Shown here piece by piece: positions 33,991-45,905 of a stretch of DNA of 64,000 bases. Position numbers and translations under genes: made by a program. Below the pieces are notes generated by a model. That model worked only from the letters and a program-made list of their open reading frames with translations. It was not told where the DNA came from and did no database searches. The stretch is from Hyaloperonospora brassicae (Eukaryota; Oomycota; Peronosporomycetes; Peronosporales; Peronosporaceae). Numbering within the stretch: position 1 is the first letter of the stretch; each line of letters starts with the position of its first letter. The stretch is taken from positions 558,001 to 622,000 of the forward strand of contig CANTFL010001372.1 of assembly GCA_947650285.1 (NCBI GenBank), written 5' to 3'.

Positions 33991-35229
33991 ACTATCTAAA
34001 AAGTAACGGCAACGTAAACAGGTCCTTCGAAGATATCGGCCGATCAAAATGTCCGGGGTACTATTAATGACAGGATGTAATATGTGGACATCGAACCACG
34101 AGTGGAATAACCGCGAATAATGCAAGGGCTCTCTGTTGTTGCGGTTACATGATACCTTAGTGACCGCGCTATGCCTTCTGGTGAAGTGTGAAGTGTGATT
34201 GCGCTCAGAGAGAAGTTGAAGATAAAAAGTGGACCACCCAGAGCTCAGGAAGAACTTGTGGAACAGTATATCGATATTTGGAGTACCCAGAAAACATTTG
34301 ACCATTTAATGATGCTACGTTTGGCGTAGGTGAAAGATTTGGAAGAAGTGATGAGGGACGTCAAAGAACGAAGACACGACGCGGCAAGACACTATTTGGA
34401 TCGAGCAATTTTTATCAGAAGGTGCCTGTCCTTCCCTGATCGACCACGAGAGACGAACCGTCGCTTCGTACATGAATTTTTTAAGTGGCCCCAAGAGAAT
34501 CGAGCTCTGAAGAATCCAGCTTGGATGGATCTAATATCGAGGGAAACCTAAGGCGGGTGTACCTATCGGATACGGAGAGGGACCCAGGGGCGAGAACTCT
34601 GAGAGGCTGAACTACCAGAGAGGTTGACCAGCATTGGTAGCATATGGGGGACCCAGGACCTCGCAATACGCCAGCTAACTCAAATGCAAAATGTGATTAC
34701 TGTGCGGTACCAGAAACAATGGAGGCTTGGGATGCTGAAAGCGAATGAATTGCGTTATCTGCGTAACGAAGGGTCACCCATAAGATCGTTTCTATTTTGT
34801 GTATCGAGGACGTGGAGAGGCTCATGATGCGGATAAGTGTCAGTTGAAGGACTTCTACAATATGATCCGCTAATGGTAGATTTTACCAAGCCCGCCGGAA
34901 TGTTGTTGGAAAAGGATGAAAATATGGTAAACCAGGACCTTTATCAGGTATGAATCTGTTAGCCGAGCGTTCTAGGTTTTGTATCTTTGCATACGTGGAG
35001 AAATGGACCAATAAGGACATGGCTGCTTCATCTAAGAAGACCAATAATATATCGACAATTGGAAAATACCCTATGATCTATGCCGTCCCTGCTAATGATC
35101 CAAATGCCTTTGCCCGAAAAAATGAAGTTATGAAGTTGGACTCATTAACTAAAGAATCCAGGGGTTACCGGAAATAACTTGCCCCCGCTAAGTGTTTTAT
35201 ACAAGCTAAACTTCCGGGAAGATCGTCAA

Positions 35230-35570
35230 CGATCGTAAGAACGTGTTGTTTGATATTAGTGCCGAGATATCTATTTTGGATGTCGCTTTTGCTCGTAAGG
35301 TATACTGTCATATCGACGTGAGTGAATGGCAGGGGTGCACTGTGATTAAGGAATTCGTAAAATACACGGAAAACCGCACTCGCATTAAGGTCACCCTGAA
35401 AGGTTATTTGATATACGTTTCCAAGGCATAAGTGGTCCCCAAGGTCGGTCAAGACGTGATCCTGGGAGTAAAATTTATGGTTCCGGCTGGTATCCGACTT
35501 GATCTGGTAGATGATATACTACGTCTCCCGTACAAAGTGCAAATAAAACCCTCCGGACGAAGGTCCATTC
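35230..35570 (+). pseudogene. gypsy C aspartic protease relic
   Basis: Reads NVLFDISAEISILDVAFARK, where intact relatives have D-T-G-A; the active-site Asp is kept but T-G is lost. A second block, VILGVKFMVPAGIRLDLV, follows, as in the protease C-terminal part of Phytophthora gypsy polyproteins. Confidence 0.75.
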
Positions 35571-36469
35571 CTGAAATTAAACATTGGACGTGAATTTAGG
35601 ACAATACGCGTAAAAGTCCACCAGGGAGTACGCGGAGGTACCTCTCAACAGGTCAACAACGGGACGATGGAAGATGAGGGTCACAAAAGGAGAGCGGCGG
35701 GTTCATACGATGACTCGAGGAGTAGATCACCGCCAGTCGCTAAAGGAGACCAGCGTCAGCCCACAGACGTTAATCAAACATGATGATGCGAAGACAGGCA
35801 TCTGACTGACGCGAGAGCAAGTACCCAGAGCACAGAGATTCGTCCTGACGAAGTCTCGGAGACATGCGGAGTTGTTCAACTTGCGTACAAAGTCACCACG
35901 GACCAGGTCAACCCTTGAAAGGATATCAAAGAGGAATAATGACCATTTGTGAAACTACACCGTATAAGACCCCGTCCGGAACTCTACAGCGTCTATAGAC
36001 CCCGGTCACGGTGAGGAATGTGTCATGCCGGCCGTCATCAGAGAGAGAAGAAAATTCAGGTAAAGAAAATGCCCCCTTGAGGAAGAACACCCCCCAAACA
36101 AAGCGACAACAAGGATGTTTATCCGTGCAGAAGTAACGGTTGAGGGAGTGTAGGTCGAAGCCAATAGGTCATCACCGATGGAGGAGAAAGTATGCTCGTT
36201 TGAGAGTGGAGAGCGCTAGGCCCAAGAAATAAATCACGGGGTGGGTCGTCGTACCAGAATTCGACTCATTCCCGGAAGCTATAGGTTTGAAGGACATATG
36301 AATTCCTGATCCGGATGGGAACACTCCTGAAAAGGTGGATCGACTACGATATATCAAATGGAAGAAGTGACGTCGGATAATGGGAAAAGGAAAAATGCCC
36401 TTTGCCGGCTTCCCGAGGGGCCATATGTGACATCGATGTGGGTAATGCGAAAATGATTGCGTAACTAGT

Positions 36470-37900
36470 ACGTAAAATGGCCACCCGATTCAAGGAAAAG
36501 TCGGCCGACCTCATTAAGAGGATTTTGTCCGTGAAGATTTTCCATACGTCTAAATCGTCCTGGGCCAGTCCAATTGTCATTACCGTGAAGAAGAATGGGG
36601 TGGAAATTAGGTTGTGCATCAACTATCGGTTGGTGAACAACCTGACTTAACTTGTGGTCTACCCCATACCTCTAACAAATGAATCATTATAAACCTGGAG
36701 GGAGATTTGTGGTATTGCTCTCTGGATATAGCGAGTGGTTCTTAGATCGTTGGTATTACTGATATAGCGAGACGATTTTTGGCATTTTTTACCCCGCTCG
36801 AATTTTTCAGATAATTATGGATGCCAGTTAGGATTTAAAATGCGCCATAGAAATATCAGCGACTATAAAAAGCGCACTGTATGGATTCCTACGAATTACT
36901 CCAAGGGCTAAGGCGGACGGGCACACAGATATTTAATGTGGGAGAACCGAATGCGCAATCGGGTTCCTCGACACTGTGTTGGCGGTCGTATATAGATGAC
37001 ATTCTGCACCCCCGGAAATCATGGGACACCGTATGTACAAAAGTGGAATTACTTTGGACGTGTGCGACTACTGCAAATTATCAATCAGCGCATTCAATAT
37101 CTTGTGAGGAAGCCGGAATGCCGACTACCTCGGACATCGGTTGTCTAGCGGGGGATGGGAGGTCCACCCGAAGGACATTTAATCTCTCGTCGACCTCCCT
37201 TTACCGATGACATTGAAGGCTATGCAATCGTTTTTGGGGATCTTAAATTCTTCCAGGAGGTTTACCGAGGATTATGACATATATGCTTCTATCATTACGA
37301 ATTGAGAGAGGTCAACTTCCACGCACGGTAAAATCACTGGTAGAAAAGAGGACCATACATTTGACGATGAAGAAGAGGAAGAAAAGTGAGCCCGCGTCCA
37401 AGTCTCCTTCGCTATGCAAAATAAAAAGATTGCTACAGCACCGATTTTACGCCATTTTGACCCAGTCAAAGCGGCTTTAATTATTTCCTATCGAGCGGGT
37501 GGACCGTCTCTACATCGCTGTTTCAAGCTTATATAGACCTGCTCATGCCATTGATGTTTGCAAGTCGGACTTTCAAGTCTAATGATTTAAATTACAGCAC
37601 TGTAAAAATTGTTAGCTTTGTTGAGAATATCGGAAATTTGTTATACCACGTTAAGCGTTCAGCCCATCAAAGTATTCACCGGACATTCGGCATTGAATGA
37701 CTTGGTTAGTCAAGTCGGTTGGTTTGCAGGAATGATTAGAAAATGGACCGCCCTCTTACCTCAGTGGATCTTGGATATCGTGAAGTGTAAAAAGGCAAAG
37801 GTTCGGTGCTGGAGGCGTTGGCGGCCAGCATTACCCCTCGAGAGAATGTGGACTCTTTTTTGTCGTCGATCGCATGGAAAAAAGCAGGCACGGCAAGTAG
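36470..37900 (+). pseudogene. gypsy C reverse transcriptase and RNase H relic
   Basis: RT blocks are SSWASPIVITVKKNGVEIRL and NYRLVN, then at 36988-37005 the catalytic YIDDIL, still intact. RNase H is recognised at 37600-37850 (PIKVFTGHSALNDLV, LPQWILDIV). Multiple stops lie between the blocks. Confidence 0.75.
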
Positions 37901-38599
37901 GCGACCTGCCTACCCCACATTGAAATGCGATAAAGCACTATTCTTAATGCGTTTTGATTGTTCAGCCCGTGTGAAATAGGGAGGTGGTACTGTAGCGCAA
38001 TCTTGTGGAGACTCCCAGGATGGACCAATGGCGAAGCCGCCTTTAAGTCCCTCGACACGTCTCCGGTGAACGAGACAGAACATGAAGGCATGAAACTGGA
38101 TTTTAACGTGTAAAAATTGTGGAACAGAGACGATTGACTATTTGTGAAGATTCTAATTTATTGGTACGGCACATGCGTGAAGATATCGGATGTGAGGCCT
38201 TAGGTGTATCGCCGCTACTAGCCAGGGCGTTAAATGATCTTTAGTCGTAGCCATCCCACGTCATTGGACATGTGAAGCGGACTTGGAACGAGAGTGCATA
38301 CCAATTATCCAGCACGGCCTTGCAACAACAGAAAGAGGTCACGCCGACACCAGAATCAAATCGACCAGATTTAGAAGCAATCAAATGATTGCCAGAGTTG
38401 CTGGTTATTCAAGACCAGAGCCCTTCTGCGAAAATCTTGCAGTGACGGGGTCGAGGTCTCCCAATAGTATCTCTAAGGATACCAGGCAAGGTAAAGTGGT
38501 ATAAAGACTCAAACGAATTCAGAAATCACAGGAAATACTGAGCTTGATACGATATTTGAAGTCAAATTTGATTAAAGATTAAGGTAAATTGTCTATGGA

Positions 38600-39560
38600 C
38601 TCGGTTAGTGTTTGCAGAGAAATGTCAGGGGGTTACGAAATATGCAAATATGAAATATTGGTATACTGCCCCACCCCCAGAGACGAGGGAGACGGTAGGG
38701 ACATAATGGTCAGGTTGGTGATACGGGAAAGTCTACATACCGGCTTCTTATATCACTATCACACGAGCCTGGAATGGGGCCACCATGGGGCCGGACGTAC
38801 TTATCAACGGATGCGACGGCACCGTTACTGGAGAGGTCTATGTCGAAATGTGCAGCGGTATGTCGGGTCCTGTACGCATTGCTAGACCGGGAAAGGCGGA
38901 CTTACCGTGCAGGGGAAGATCCTTGGGAATGTCAAAAGGACCATTCCGTCCAGGGTATCGCGATGGTCCACATTCCGCCTCTTTCAAAGTCACACAAATA
39001 AAATACAGAGTTGTCAATCTGGGTTGACTAATTCATTGGGTTTGTCACGGCCAAAGATAGTGCGTTGCGGACAGCCCAGACGGTATACGAAGGTTACGAA
39101 GAGCGTGTTCCCTTTCTTTTTATGTGAATTGGGGAGATTTGTCATGATCGCGAACCGGGACTAATGTCAGACTTCTTACGTTCGTTCAGCCGTTTGGTAG
39201 TCGAACGTCAACAAGTGACAATGACCTACCGATCTCAAGCCAATTGTACTGCGGAGAGGATGGTGCAGACACTGGACAGGTCGATCAAGTCGTATGTCAT
39301 CGACGTAGACGAACGTGGTAGGAAAGAGCATGCACAACGATTAAAGTTTGCGAATAATACCGCTCAAGATCGAGTAAGGAAGGAGACCCGGTTATCTTTT
39401 TTGTCGACGGTTGGGATGCCAAGTCTACTTTTGAAGTCACACTACCCGTAGTGAATGTGAGACGTCGAGAGTCTGTGCCTCGGAGGTAAAGACATCACAT
39501 ACGGAGTCAGTATCGAAGAGCTAGGGAGCAGGTGAACGAGAATATACGGGAAGCGAGTCG
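38600..39560 (+). pseudogene. gypsy C integrase relic
   Basis: The zinc-domain block HYHTSLEWGHHGAGRTYQRM with C..C (GSCTHC) is at 38750-38885. The core is at 39160-39450 (MTYRSQANCTAERMVQTLDR, containing the catalytic Glu, and AQDRVRKETR). A basic tail follows. Frames are broken. Confidence 0.78.
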
Positions 39561-41370
39561 GTCTCCTTAATAGGTTGACCCTAGTCCCTTACAAGTAGGA
39601 CTTTAGTCGCTAGTTGATAGACACGGATCTCTCGTTGGCAGACCTGGTCTCTCAAGGATAGACCAGAGTTCCTTACGGGTAGACCTACGTTTCGGAAGTG
39701 GATCTGGGTAGGTCGAAGCCAAGCTAAAACTGACCAATTTGGATGTGGACGAAGAACGATCCAGGGTGTGATAGGAAGTGCAGGCAAGAAGAGAGGAAAA
39801 GAAAAACGGAAGAAGTCAATTTATTTAAGCCTATTAAATCTGAGAAGATGGAACGAACTTGTTCTTAATGCGAGGCACCAAGGTGCTAGGATGAGGCTCT
39901 GAACATAGCCATACTGCGTGAGCCACGGTGACGCAGAGTCGGAGATATGGAGAGCGTCAAACAGGTCAACCGGGTCTGAATCTTCCTCAAGTCCAGGATA
40001 CCAGTACACCACGAATAAAGACGCGAAAGATGGCGAAATAATGGGTCTAGGAAGATGTCGAGGTCGCATTGATACTTATTTATTCCGTGGAAGATCAGAC
40101 CGGCCACCCTACGTCACGCTTGACCCGCCGGCCTTCATCGTTTCTTCCTGGCGATGAAGTAGGAGGCGAGGAGGGCATTAATACGCTTTTGATCCTTGGA
40201 TACCAACAGGCATTCCGTCGCTTACCAATATGCCTGGCTCTGAGTTTCATCTAACGGCTCTTTACCCAGGATTGATGTACTGGTGTGTTTGCAGGATACG
40301 CCTGACCCAACGAGACTTGCGTGGACGTCTCCATAATCCCTGTGACTCGTCACCGGGCGTTCGCGTGAACCTGGTGTGCGATGCCCGTGCACCTTCTTCC
40401 GTTCGTGCCAAACAACGACAACGTTCCTACGGTCATCCTCACGCCACTTTCACTTCAAATCTTTGCTGCTTTGCAATCATCCACTTGCTCGGAGACGCTT
40501 CCGTTCGAAGATGTTCGACCGTGGGCTCGCTATGCACAATGTACGACCACTTGGAAGCTGTTGTGCGTCGCGCATTGTCATCACTCTTCTACAGTATTTG
40601 GGCCAGTTCTCGTGAGACGAGACCGTCCTGAAATCAGTGACTGAGTCCTATCGATGGACGTCTATGGACAGTAGTGCACAACGAAATGTGACGGTCGGTC
40701 GACCAGCAGACAAACGGCTGCGAGCGAAGATCAGTCGGAATGCAGAAGCGCTCGACACTGACGTCTACGTCTCTTTACGTTGCCATCATTGACGCCACGC
40801 ACCGTAAAAAAACGAGCACAACAAATTACAATCTCGACATGTCCATTCAAAAGCTCGTAGGCAGCACCCTCGCTGTTACGCACCGTTCGAGCCCAAAGAA
40901 CTGTGGCTGCACGTCGTCTACATGATGAAAAGACATGACCGTAGCCTGTCGTTCTGCGCGACCACAGGGTGACAACAGTCGTGACGGACAGCCATCGAAC
41001 TCTCACTGACGTCTTGTGTACGAAAACGACCGTCGTAACAAAGGACGACGCCGAGTCCTGTTGGTCCAGTCTCCCGATCCACAGCCACAAACCATCCCAT
41101 ATGGATCGAGTCATGCCGACATCTGCTTCAGTGCGACGACCTTCAACTTCCGCCATACGGGTGGCAAACATCGTGACGGCAAATGCTACAATGCTCTCTT
41201 GTCCCGCCAGAGACTTTGCTCGTGTAACTAACAGCAACACCAAGTGCCCCTCCCCACCAACAGTCGACGCCGAGTCACCACAATAGTCTTCATTCTCGAA
41301 CTTCCTTGCTCGTTCCGATCAAGTCTCGAAACGACCAAGCGACCTCAACGTGCGACTGCCTACGATCGAC

Positions 41371-41778
41371 ATGCCATCACTGCGCGCGATCACTGCTTCT
41401 CTTCTCGGTCTGTTCTTGCTGACTATATCGAGCGCTACCGACGCAGCTCAACGCCAGTCGGATGGAACCCCACAGCATGTGCGCGATGACGAAGTAACGG
41501 CAGCTACGCCCGCCCAAACCGCGCAGCTCCTTTCGGCCTTGCAAGTGTACGGTACCAAGAACAAATGGTCGGTATGCGTCTTCACGTCCAATGCTCCTGT
41601 GAAGAAGGGCAACGCTTACGCCTACTTCATGGTCGGGTGCCAGGTCGACGAGGCCTTTGCGGGTGCTTGTCCCGACCTGTATACCTTTCCCAAATGTGGC
41701 AACTACACGGTCGTTGTCTCGAGTCCGGAGTCGAAGAAACCCAAGGTGAAATCGGTCACGGTGGTAAATCTGATGTAA
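41371..41778 (+). CDS. Small secreted four-cysteine protein, array copy 1
   Basis: 135 aa from the ATG at 41371. Residues 1-26 are a signal peptide (hydrophobic core ASLLGLFLLTISSA, likely cut after TDAA). The mature part of about 109 residues starts polar (QRQSDGTPQHVRDDEV) and then has four cysteines in SVCVF, VGCQVD, GACPDLY and FPKCGNY. The C-terminus is Lys/Val-rich and ends VVNLM. No RXLR-type or LFLAK motif and no known domain are seen. Secreted, cysteine-containing and locally multiplied genes in oomycetes are often host-interaction proteins, but that is inference. A GTG-initiated extension of 7 codons is possible but unlikely. Confidence 0.82.
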   Translation: MPSLRAITASLLGLFLLTISSATDAAQRQSDGTPQHVRDDEVTAATPAQTAQLLSALQVYGTKNKWSVCVFTSNAPVKKGNAYAYFMVGCQVDEAFAGACPDLYTFPKCGNYTVVVSSPESKKPKVKSVTVVNLM

Positions 41779-43126
41779 GCGCTCGCTCGATCACGACTCA
41801 GAGCAGCTTGAGAGATCGTCAATGCTCGTCGTCCTCGGATCACCCGCAGACGTTTACGTGTGTGTATGTATGTATGTAGTAGACCCGTAATCGAAAATAC
41901 ACGATTCCTGCAGTCTGACGACTTTCGTTTTCTTCTGTATGGCTGCGAAACGCCTTACCTCAACGCATGGACGTGCTTTCACGAGTGGCGCAATGCACTG
42001 CTTCTTATGACGCATAAAGTACCAGGGATTGATGTACTGGTGTGTTTGCAGGATACGCCTGACCCAACGAGACTTGCGTGGACGTCTCCATAATCCCTGT
42101 GACTCGTCACCGGGCGTTCGCGTGAACCTGGTGTGCGATGCCCGTGCACCTTCTTCCGTTCGTGCCAAACAACGACAACGTTCCTACGGTCATCCTGACG
42201 CCACTTTCACTTCAAACCTTTGCTGCTTTGCAATCATCCACTTGCTCGGAGACGCTTCCGTTCGAAGATGTTCGACCGTGGGCTCGCTATGCACAATGTA
42301 CGACCACTTGGAAGCTGTTGTGCGTCGCGCATTGCCATCACTCTTCTACAGTATTTGGGTCGGTTCTCGTGAGACGAGACCGTCCTGAAATCAGTGACTG
42401 AGTCCTATCGATGGACGTCTATGGACAGTACTGCACAACGAAATGTGACGGTCGGTCGACCAGCAGACAAACGGCTGCGAGCGAAGATCAGTCGGAATGC
42501 AGAAGCGCTCGACACTGACGTCTACGTCTCTTTACGTTGCCATCATTGACGCCACGCACCGTAAAAAACGAGCACAACAAATTACAATCTCGACATGTCC
42601 ATTCAAAAGCTCGTAGGCAGCACCCTCGCTGTTCCGCACCGTTCGAGCCCAAAGAACTGTGGCTGCACGTCGTCTACATGATGGAAAGACATGACCGTAG
42701 CCTGTCGTTCTGCGCGACCACAGGGTGACAACAGTCGTGACGGACAGCCATCGAACTCTCACTGACGTCTTGTGTACGAAAACGACCGTCGTAACAAAGG
42801 ACGACGCCGAGTCCTGTTGGTCCAGTCTCCCGATCCACAGCCACAAACCATCCCATATGGATCGAGTCATGCCGACATCTGCTTCAGTGCGACGACCTTC
42901 AACTTCCGCCATACGGGTGGCAAACATCGTGACGGCAAATGCTACAATGCTCTCTTGTCCCGCCAGAGACTTTGCTCTTGTAACTAACAGCAACACCAAG
43001 TGCCCCTCCCCACCAACAGTCGACGCCGAGTCACCACAATAGTCTTCATTCTCGAACTTCCTTGCTCGTTCCGATCAAGTCTCGAAACGACCAAGCGACC
43101 TCAACGTGCGACTGCCTACGATCGAC

Positions 43127-43534
43127 ATGCCATCACTGCGCGCGATCACTGCTTCTCTTCTCGGTCTGTTCTTGCTGACCATATCGAGCGCTACCGACGC
43201 AGCTCAACGCCAGTCGGATGGAACCCCACAGCATGTGCGCGATGACGAAGTAACGGCAGCTACGCCCGCCCAAACCGCGCAGCTCCTTTCGGCCTTGCAA
43301 GTGTACGGTACCAAGAACAAATGGTCGGTATGCGTCTTCACGTCCAATGCTCCTGTGAAGAAGGGCAACGCTTACGCCTACTTCATGGTCGGGTGCCAGG
43401 TCGACGAGGCCTTTGCGGGTGCTTGTCCCGACCTGTATACCTTTCCCAAATGTGGCAACTACACGGTCGTTGTCTCGAGTCCGGAGTCGAAGAAACCCAA
43501 GGTGAAATCGGTCACGGTGGTAAATCTGATGTAA
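43127..43534 (+). CDS. Small secreted four-cysteine protein, array copy 2
   Basis: 135 aa, identical in protein sequence to copy 1 (signal peptide with ITASL, mature part with DEAFAG). The only difference noted within the gene is a synonymous change (ACT to ACC) in the signal-peptide part. Confidence 0.82.
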   Translation: MPSLRAITASLLGLFLLTISSATDAAQRQSDGTPQHVRDDEVTAATPAQTAQLLSALQVYGTKNKWSVCVFTSNAPVKKGNAYAYFMVGCQVDEAFAGACPDLYTFPKCGNYTVVVSSPESKKPKVKSVTVVNLM

Positions 43535-44287
43535 GCGCTCGCTCGATCACGACTCAGAGCAGCTTGAGAGATCGTCAATGCTCGTCGTCCTCGGATCACC
43601 CGCAGACGTTTACGTGTGTGTGTATGTATGTAGTAGACCCGTAATCGAAAATACACGATTCCTGCAGTCTGACGACTTTCGTTTTCTTCTGTATGGCTGA
43701 GAAACGCCTTACCTCAACGCACGGACGTGCTTTCACGAGTGGCGCAATGCACGGTTTGTTATGACTCACAAAGTACCAGGGATTGATGTACTGGTGTGTT
43801 TGCAGGATACACCTGACCCAACGAGACTTGCGTGGACGTCTCCATAATCCCTGTGACTCGTCACTGGGCGTTCGCGTCAACCTGGTGTGCAATGCCCGTG
43901 CACCTTCTTCCGTTCGTGCCAAACAACGACAACGTTCCTACGGTCATCCTGACGCCACTTTCACTTCAAACCTTTGCTGCTTTGCAATCATCCACTTGCT
44001 CGGAGACGCTTCCGTTCGAAGATGTTCGACCGTGGGCTCGCTATGCACAATGTACGACCACTTGGAAGCTGTTGTGCGTCGCGCATTGTCATCACTCTTC
44101 TACAGTATTTGGGTCGGTTCTCGTGAGACGAGACCGTCCTGAAATCAGTGACTGAGTCCTATCGATGGACGTCTATGGACAGTACTGCACAACGAAATGT
44201 GACGGTCGGTCGACCAGCAGACAAACGGCTGCGAGCGAAGATCAGTCGGAATGCAGATGCGCTCGACACTGACGTCTACGTCTCTTT

Positions 44288-45521
44288 ACGTTGCCATCAT
44301 TGACGCCACGCACCGTAAAAAACAAGCACAACAAATTACAATCTCGACATGTCCATTCAAAAGCTCGTAGGCAGCACCCTCGCTGTTCCGCACCGTTCGA
44401 GCCCAAAGAACTGTGGCTGCACGTCGTCTACATGATGGAAAGACATGACCGTAGCCTGTCGTTCTGCGCGACCACAGGGTGACAACAGTCGTGACGGACA
44501 GCCATCGAACTCTCACTGACGTCTTGTGTACGAAAACGACCGTCGTAACAAAGGACGCCGCCGAGTCCTGTTGGTCCAGTCTCCCGATCCACAGCCACAA
44601 ACCATCCCATATGGATCGAGTCACGCCGACATCTGCTTCAGTGTGACGACCTTCAACTTCCGCCATACGGGTGGCAAACATCGTGACGGCAAATGCTACA
44701 ATGCTCTCTTGTCCCGCCAGAGACTTTGCTCTTGTAACTAACAGCAACACCAAGTGCCCCTCCCCACCAACAGTCGACGCCGAGTCGCCACAACAGTCTT
44801 CATTCTCGAACTTCCTTGCTCGTTCCGATCAAGTCTCGAAACGACCAAGCGACCTCAACGTGCGACTGCCTACGATCGACATGCCATCACTGCGCGCGAT
44901 CACTACGTTGCCATCATTGACGCCACGCACCGTAAAAAACGAGCACAACAAATTACAATCTCGACATGTCCATTCAAAAGCTCGTAGGCAGCACCCTCGC
45001 TGTTCCGCACCGTTCGAGCCCAAAGAACTGTGGCTGCACGTCGTCTACATGATGGAAAGACATGACCGTAGCCTGTCGTTCTGCGCGACCACAGGGTGAC
45101 AACAGTCGTGACGGACAGCCATCGAACTCTCACTGACGTCTTGTGTACGAAAACGACCGTCGTAACAAAGGACGCCGCCGAGTCCTGTTGGTCCAGTCTC
45201 CCGATCCACAGCCACAAACCATCCCATATGGATCGAGTCACGCCGACATCTGCTTCAGTGTGACGACCTTCAACTTCCGCCATACGGGTGGCAAACATCG
45301 TGACGGCAAATGCTACAATGCTCTCTTGTCCCGCCAGAGACTTTGCTCTTGTAACTAACAGCAACACCAAGTGCCCCTCCCCACCAACAGTCGACGCCGA
45401 GTCACCACAATAGTCTTCATTCTCGAACTTCCTTGCTCGTTCCGATCAAGTCTCGAAACGACCAAGCGACCTCAACGTGCGACTGCCTACGATCGACATG
45501 CCATCACTGCGCGCGATCACT
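44288..45521. repeat. 617-bp internal direct duplication in array unit 3
   Basis: The segment 44288-44904 is followed by a second copy, 44905-45521. The copies are not identical: the first has CAACAG, as in units 4-5, and the second CAATAG, as in units 1-2. This points to exchange between diverged units rather than simple slippage. Confidence 0.88.
44881..45099 (+). pseudogene. Truncated secreted-protein gene fused to unit spacer
   Basis: The first 8-9 codons (MPSLRAITT) of the secreted-protein gene run at about 44905 into the spacer block that normally begins TACGTTGCCATCATTGAC. The joined frame continues about 64 codons through non-homologous sequence and then stops. The signal-peptide core and the cysteine domain are lost. 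It marks the junction of the 617-bp internal duplication. Confidence 0.85.
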
Positions 45522-45905
45522 ACTTCTCTTCTCGGTCTGTTCTTGCTGACCATATCGAGCGCTACCGACGCAGCTCAACGCCAGTCGGATGGAACCCCAC
45601 AGCATGTACGCGATGACGAAGTAACGGCAGCTACGCCCGCCCAAACCGCGCAGCTCCTTTCGGCCTTGCAAGTGTACGGTACCAAGAACAAATGGTCGGT
45701 ATGCGTCTTCACGTCCAATGCTCCTGTGAAGAAGGGCAACGCTTACGCCTACTTCATGGTCGGGTGCCAGGTCGACGAGGCCTTTGCGGGTGCTTGTCCC
45801 GACCTGTATACCTTTCCCAAATGTGGCAACTACACGGTCGTTGTCTCGAGTCCGGAGTCGAAGAAACCCAAGGTGAAATCGGTCACGGTGGTAAATCTGA
45901 TGTAA
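45498..45905 (+). CDS. Small secreted four-cysteine protein, array copy 3
   Basis: 135 aa. It differs from copies 1 and 2 by Ala to Thr in the signal peptide (ITTSL) and a synonymous GTG to GTA change; the mature protein is identical (DEAFAG). It is the complete gene of the enlarged third unit. Confidence 0.82.
   Translation: MPSLRAITTSLLGLFLLTISSATDAAQRQSDGTPQHVRDDEVTAATPAQTAQLLSALQVYGTKNKWSVCVFTSNAPVKKGNAYAYFMVGCQVDEAFAGACPDLYTFPKCGNYTVVVSSPESKKPKVKSVTVVNLM

Larger units (their letters stand above)
34000..40200 (+). mobile_element. Old, heavily mutated Ty3/gypsy retrotransposon C
   Basis: Plus-strand remnants appear in the correct order gag-like, protease, reverse transcriptase, RNase H, integrase, and a basic integrase tail, but with stops and frameshifts throughout. 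The sequence differs from elements A and B, so it is another gypsy family. LTR borders could not be identified; the limits given are approximate. Confidence 0.8.

Noticed and set aside
42532..42999. 155-codon minus-strand frame repeated in every array unit
   Set aside because: It recurs only because the units are nearly identical; no signal peptide or domain, and it is antisense to several other open frames. Kept out until transcript evidence exists.
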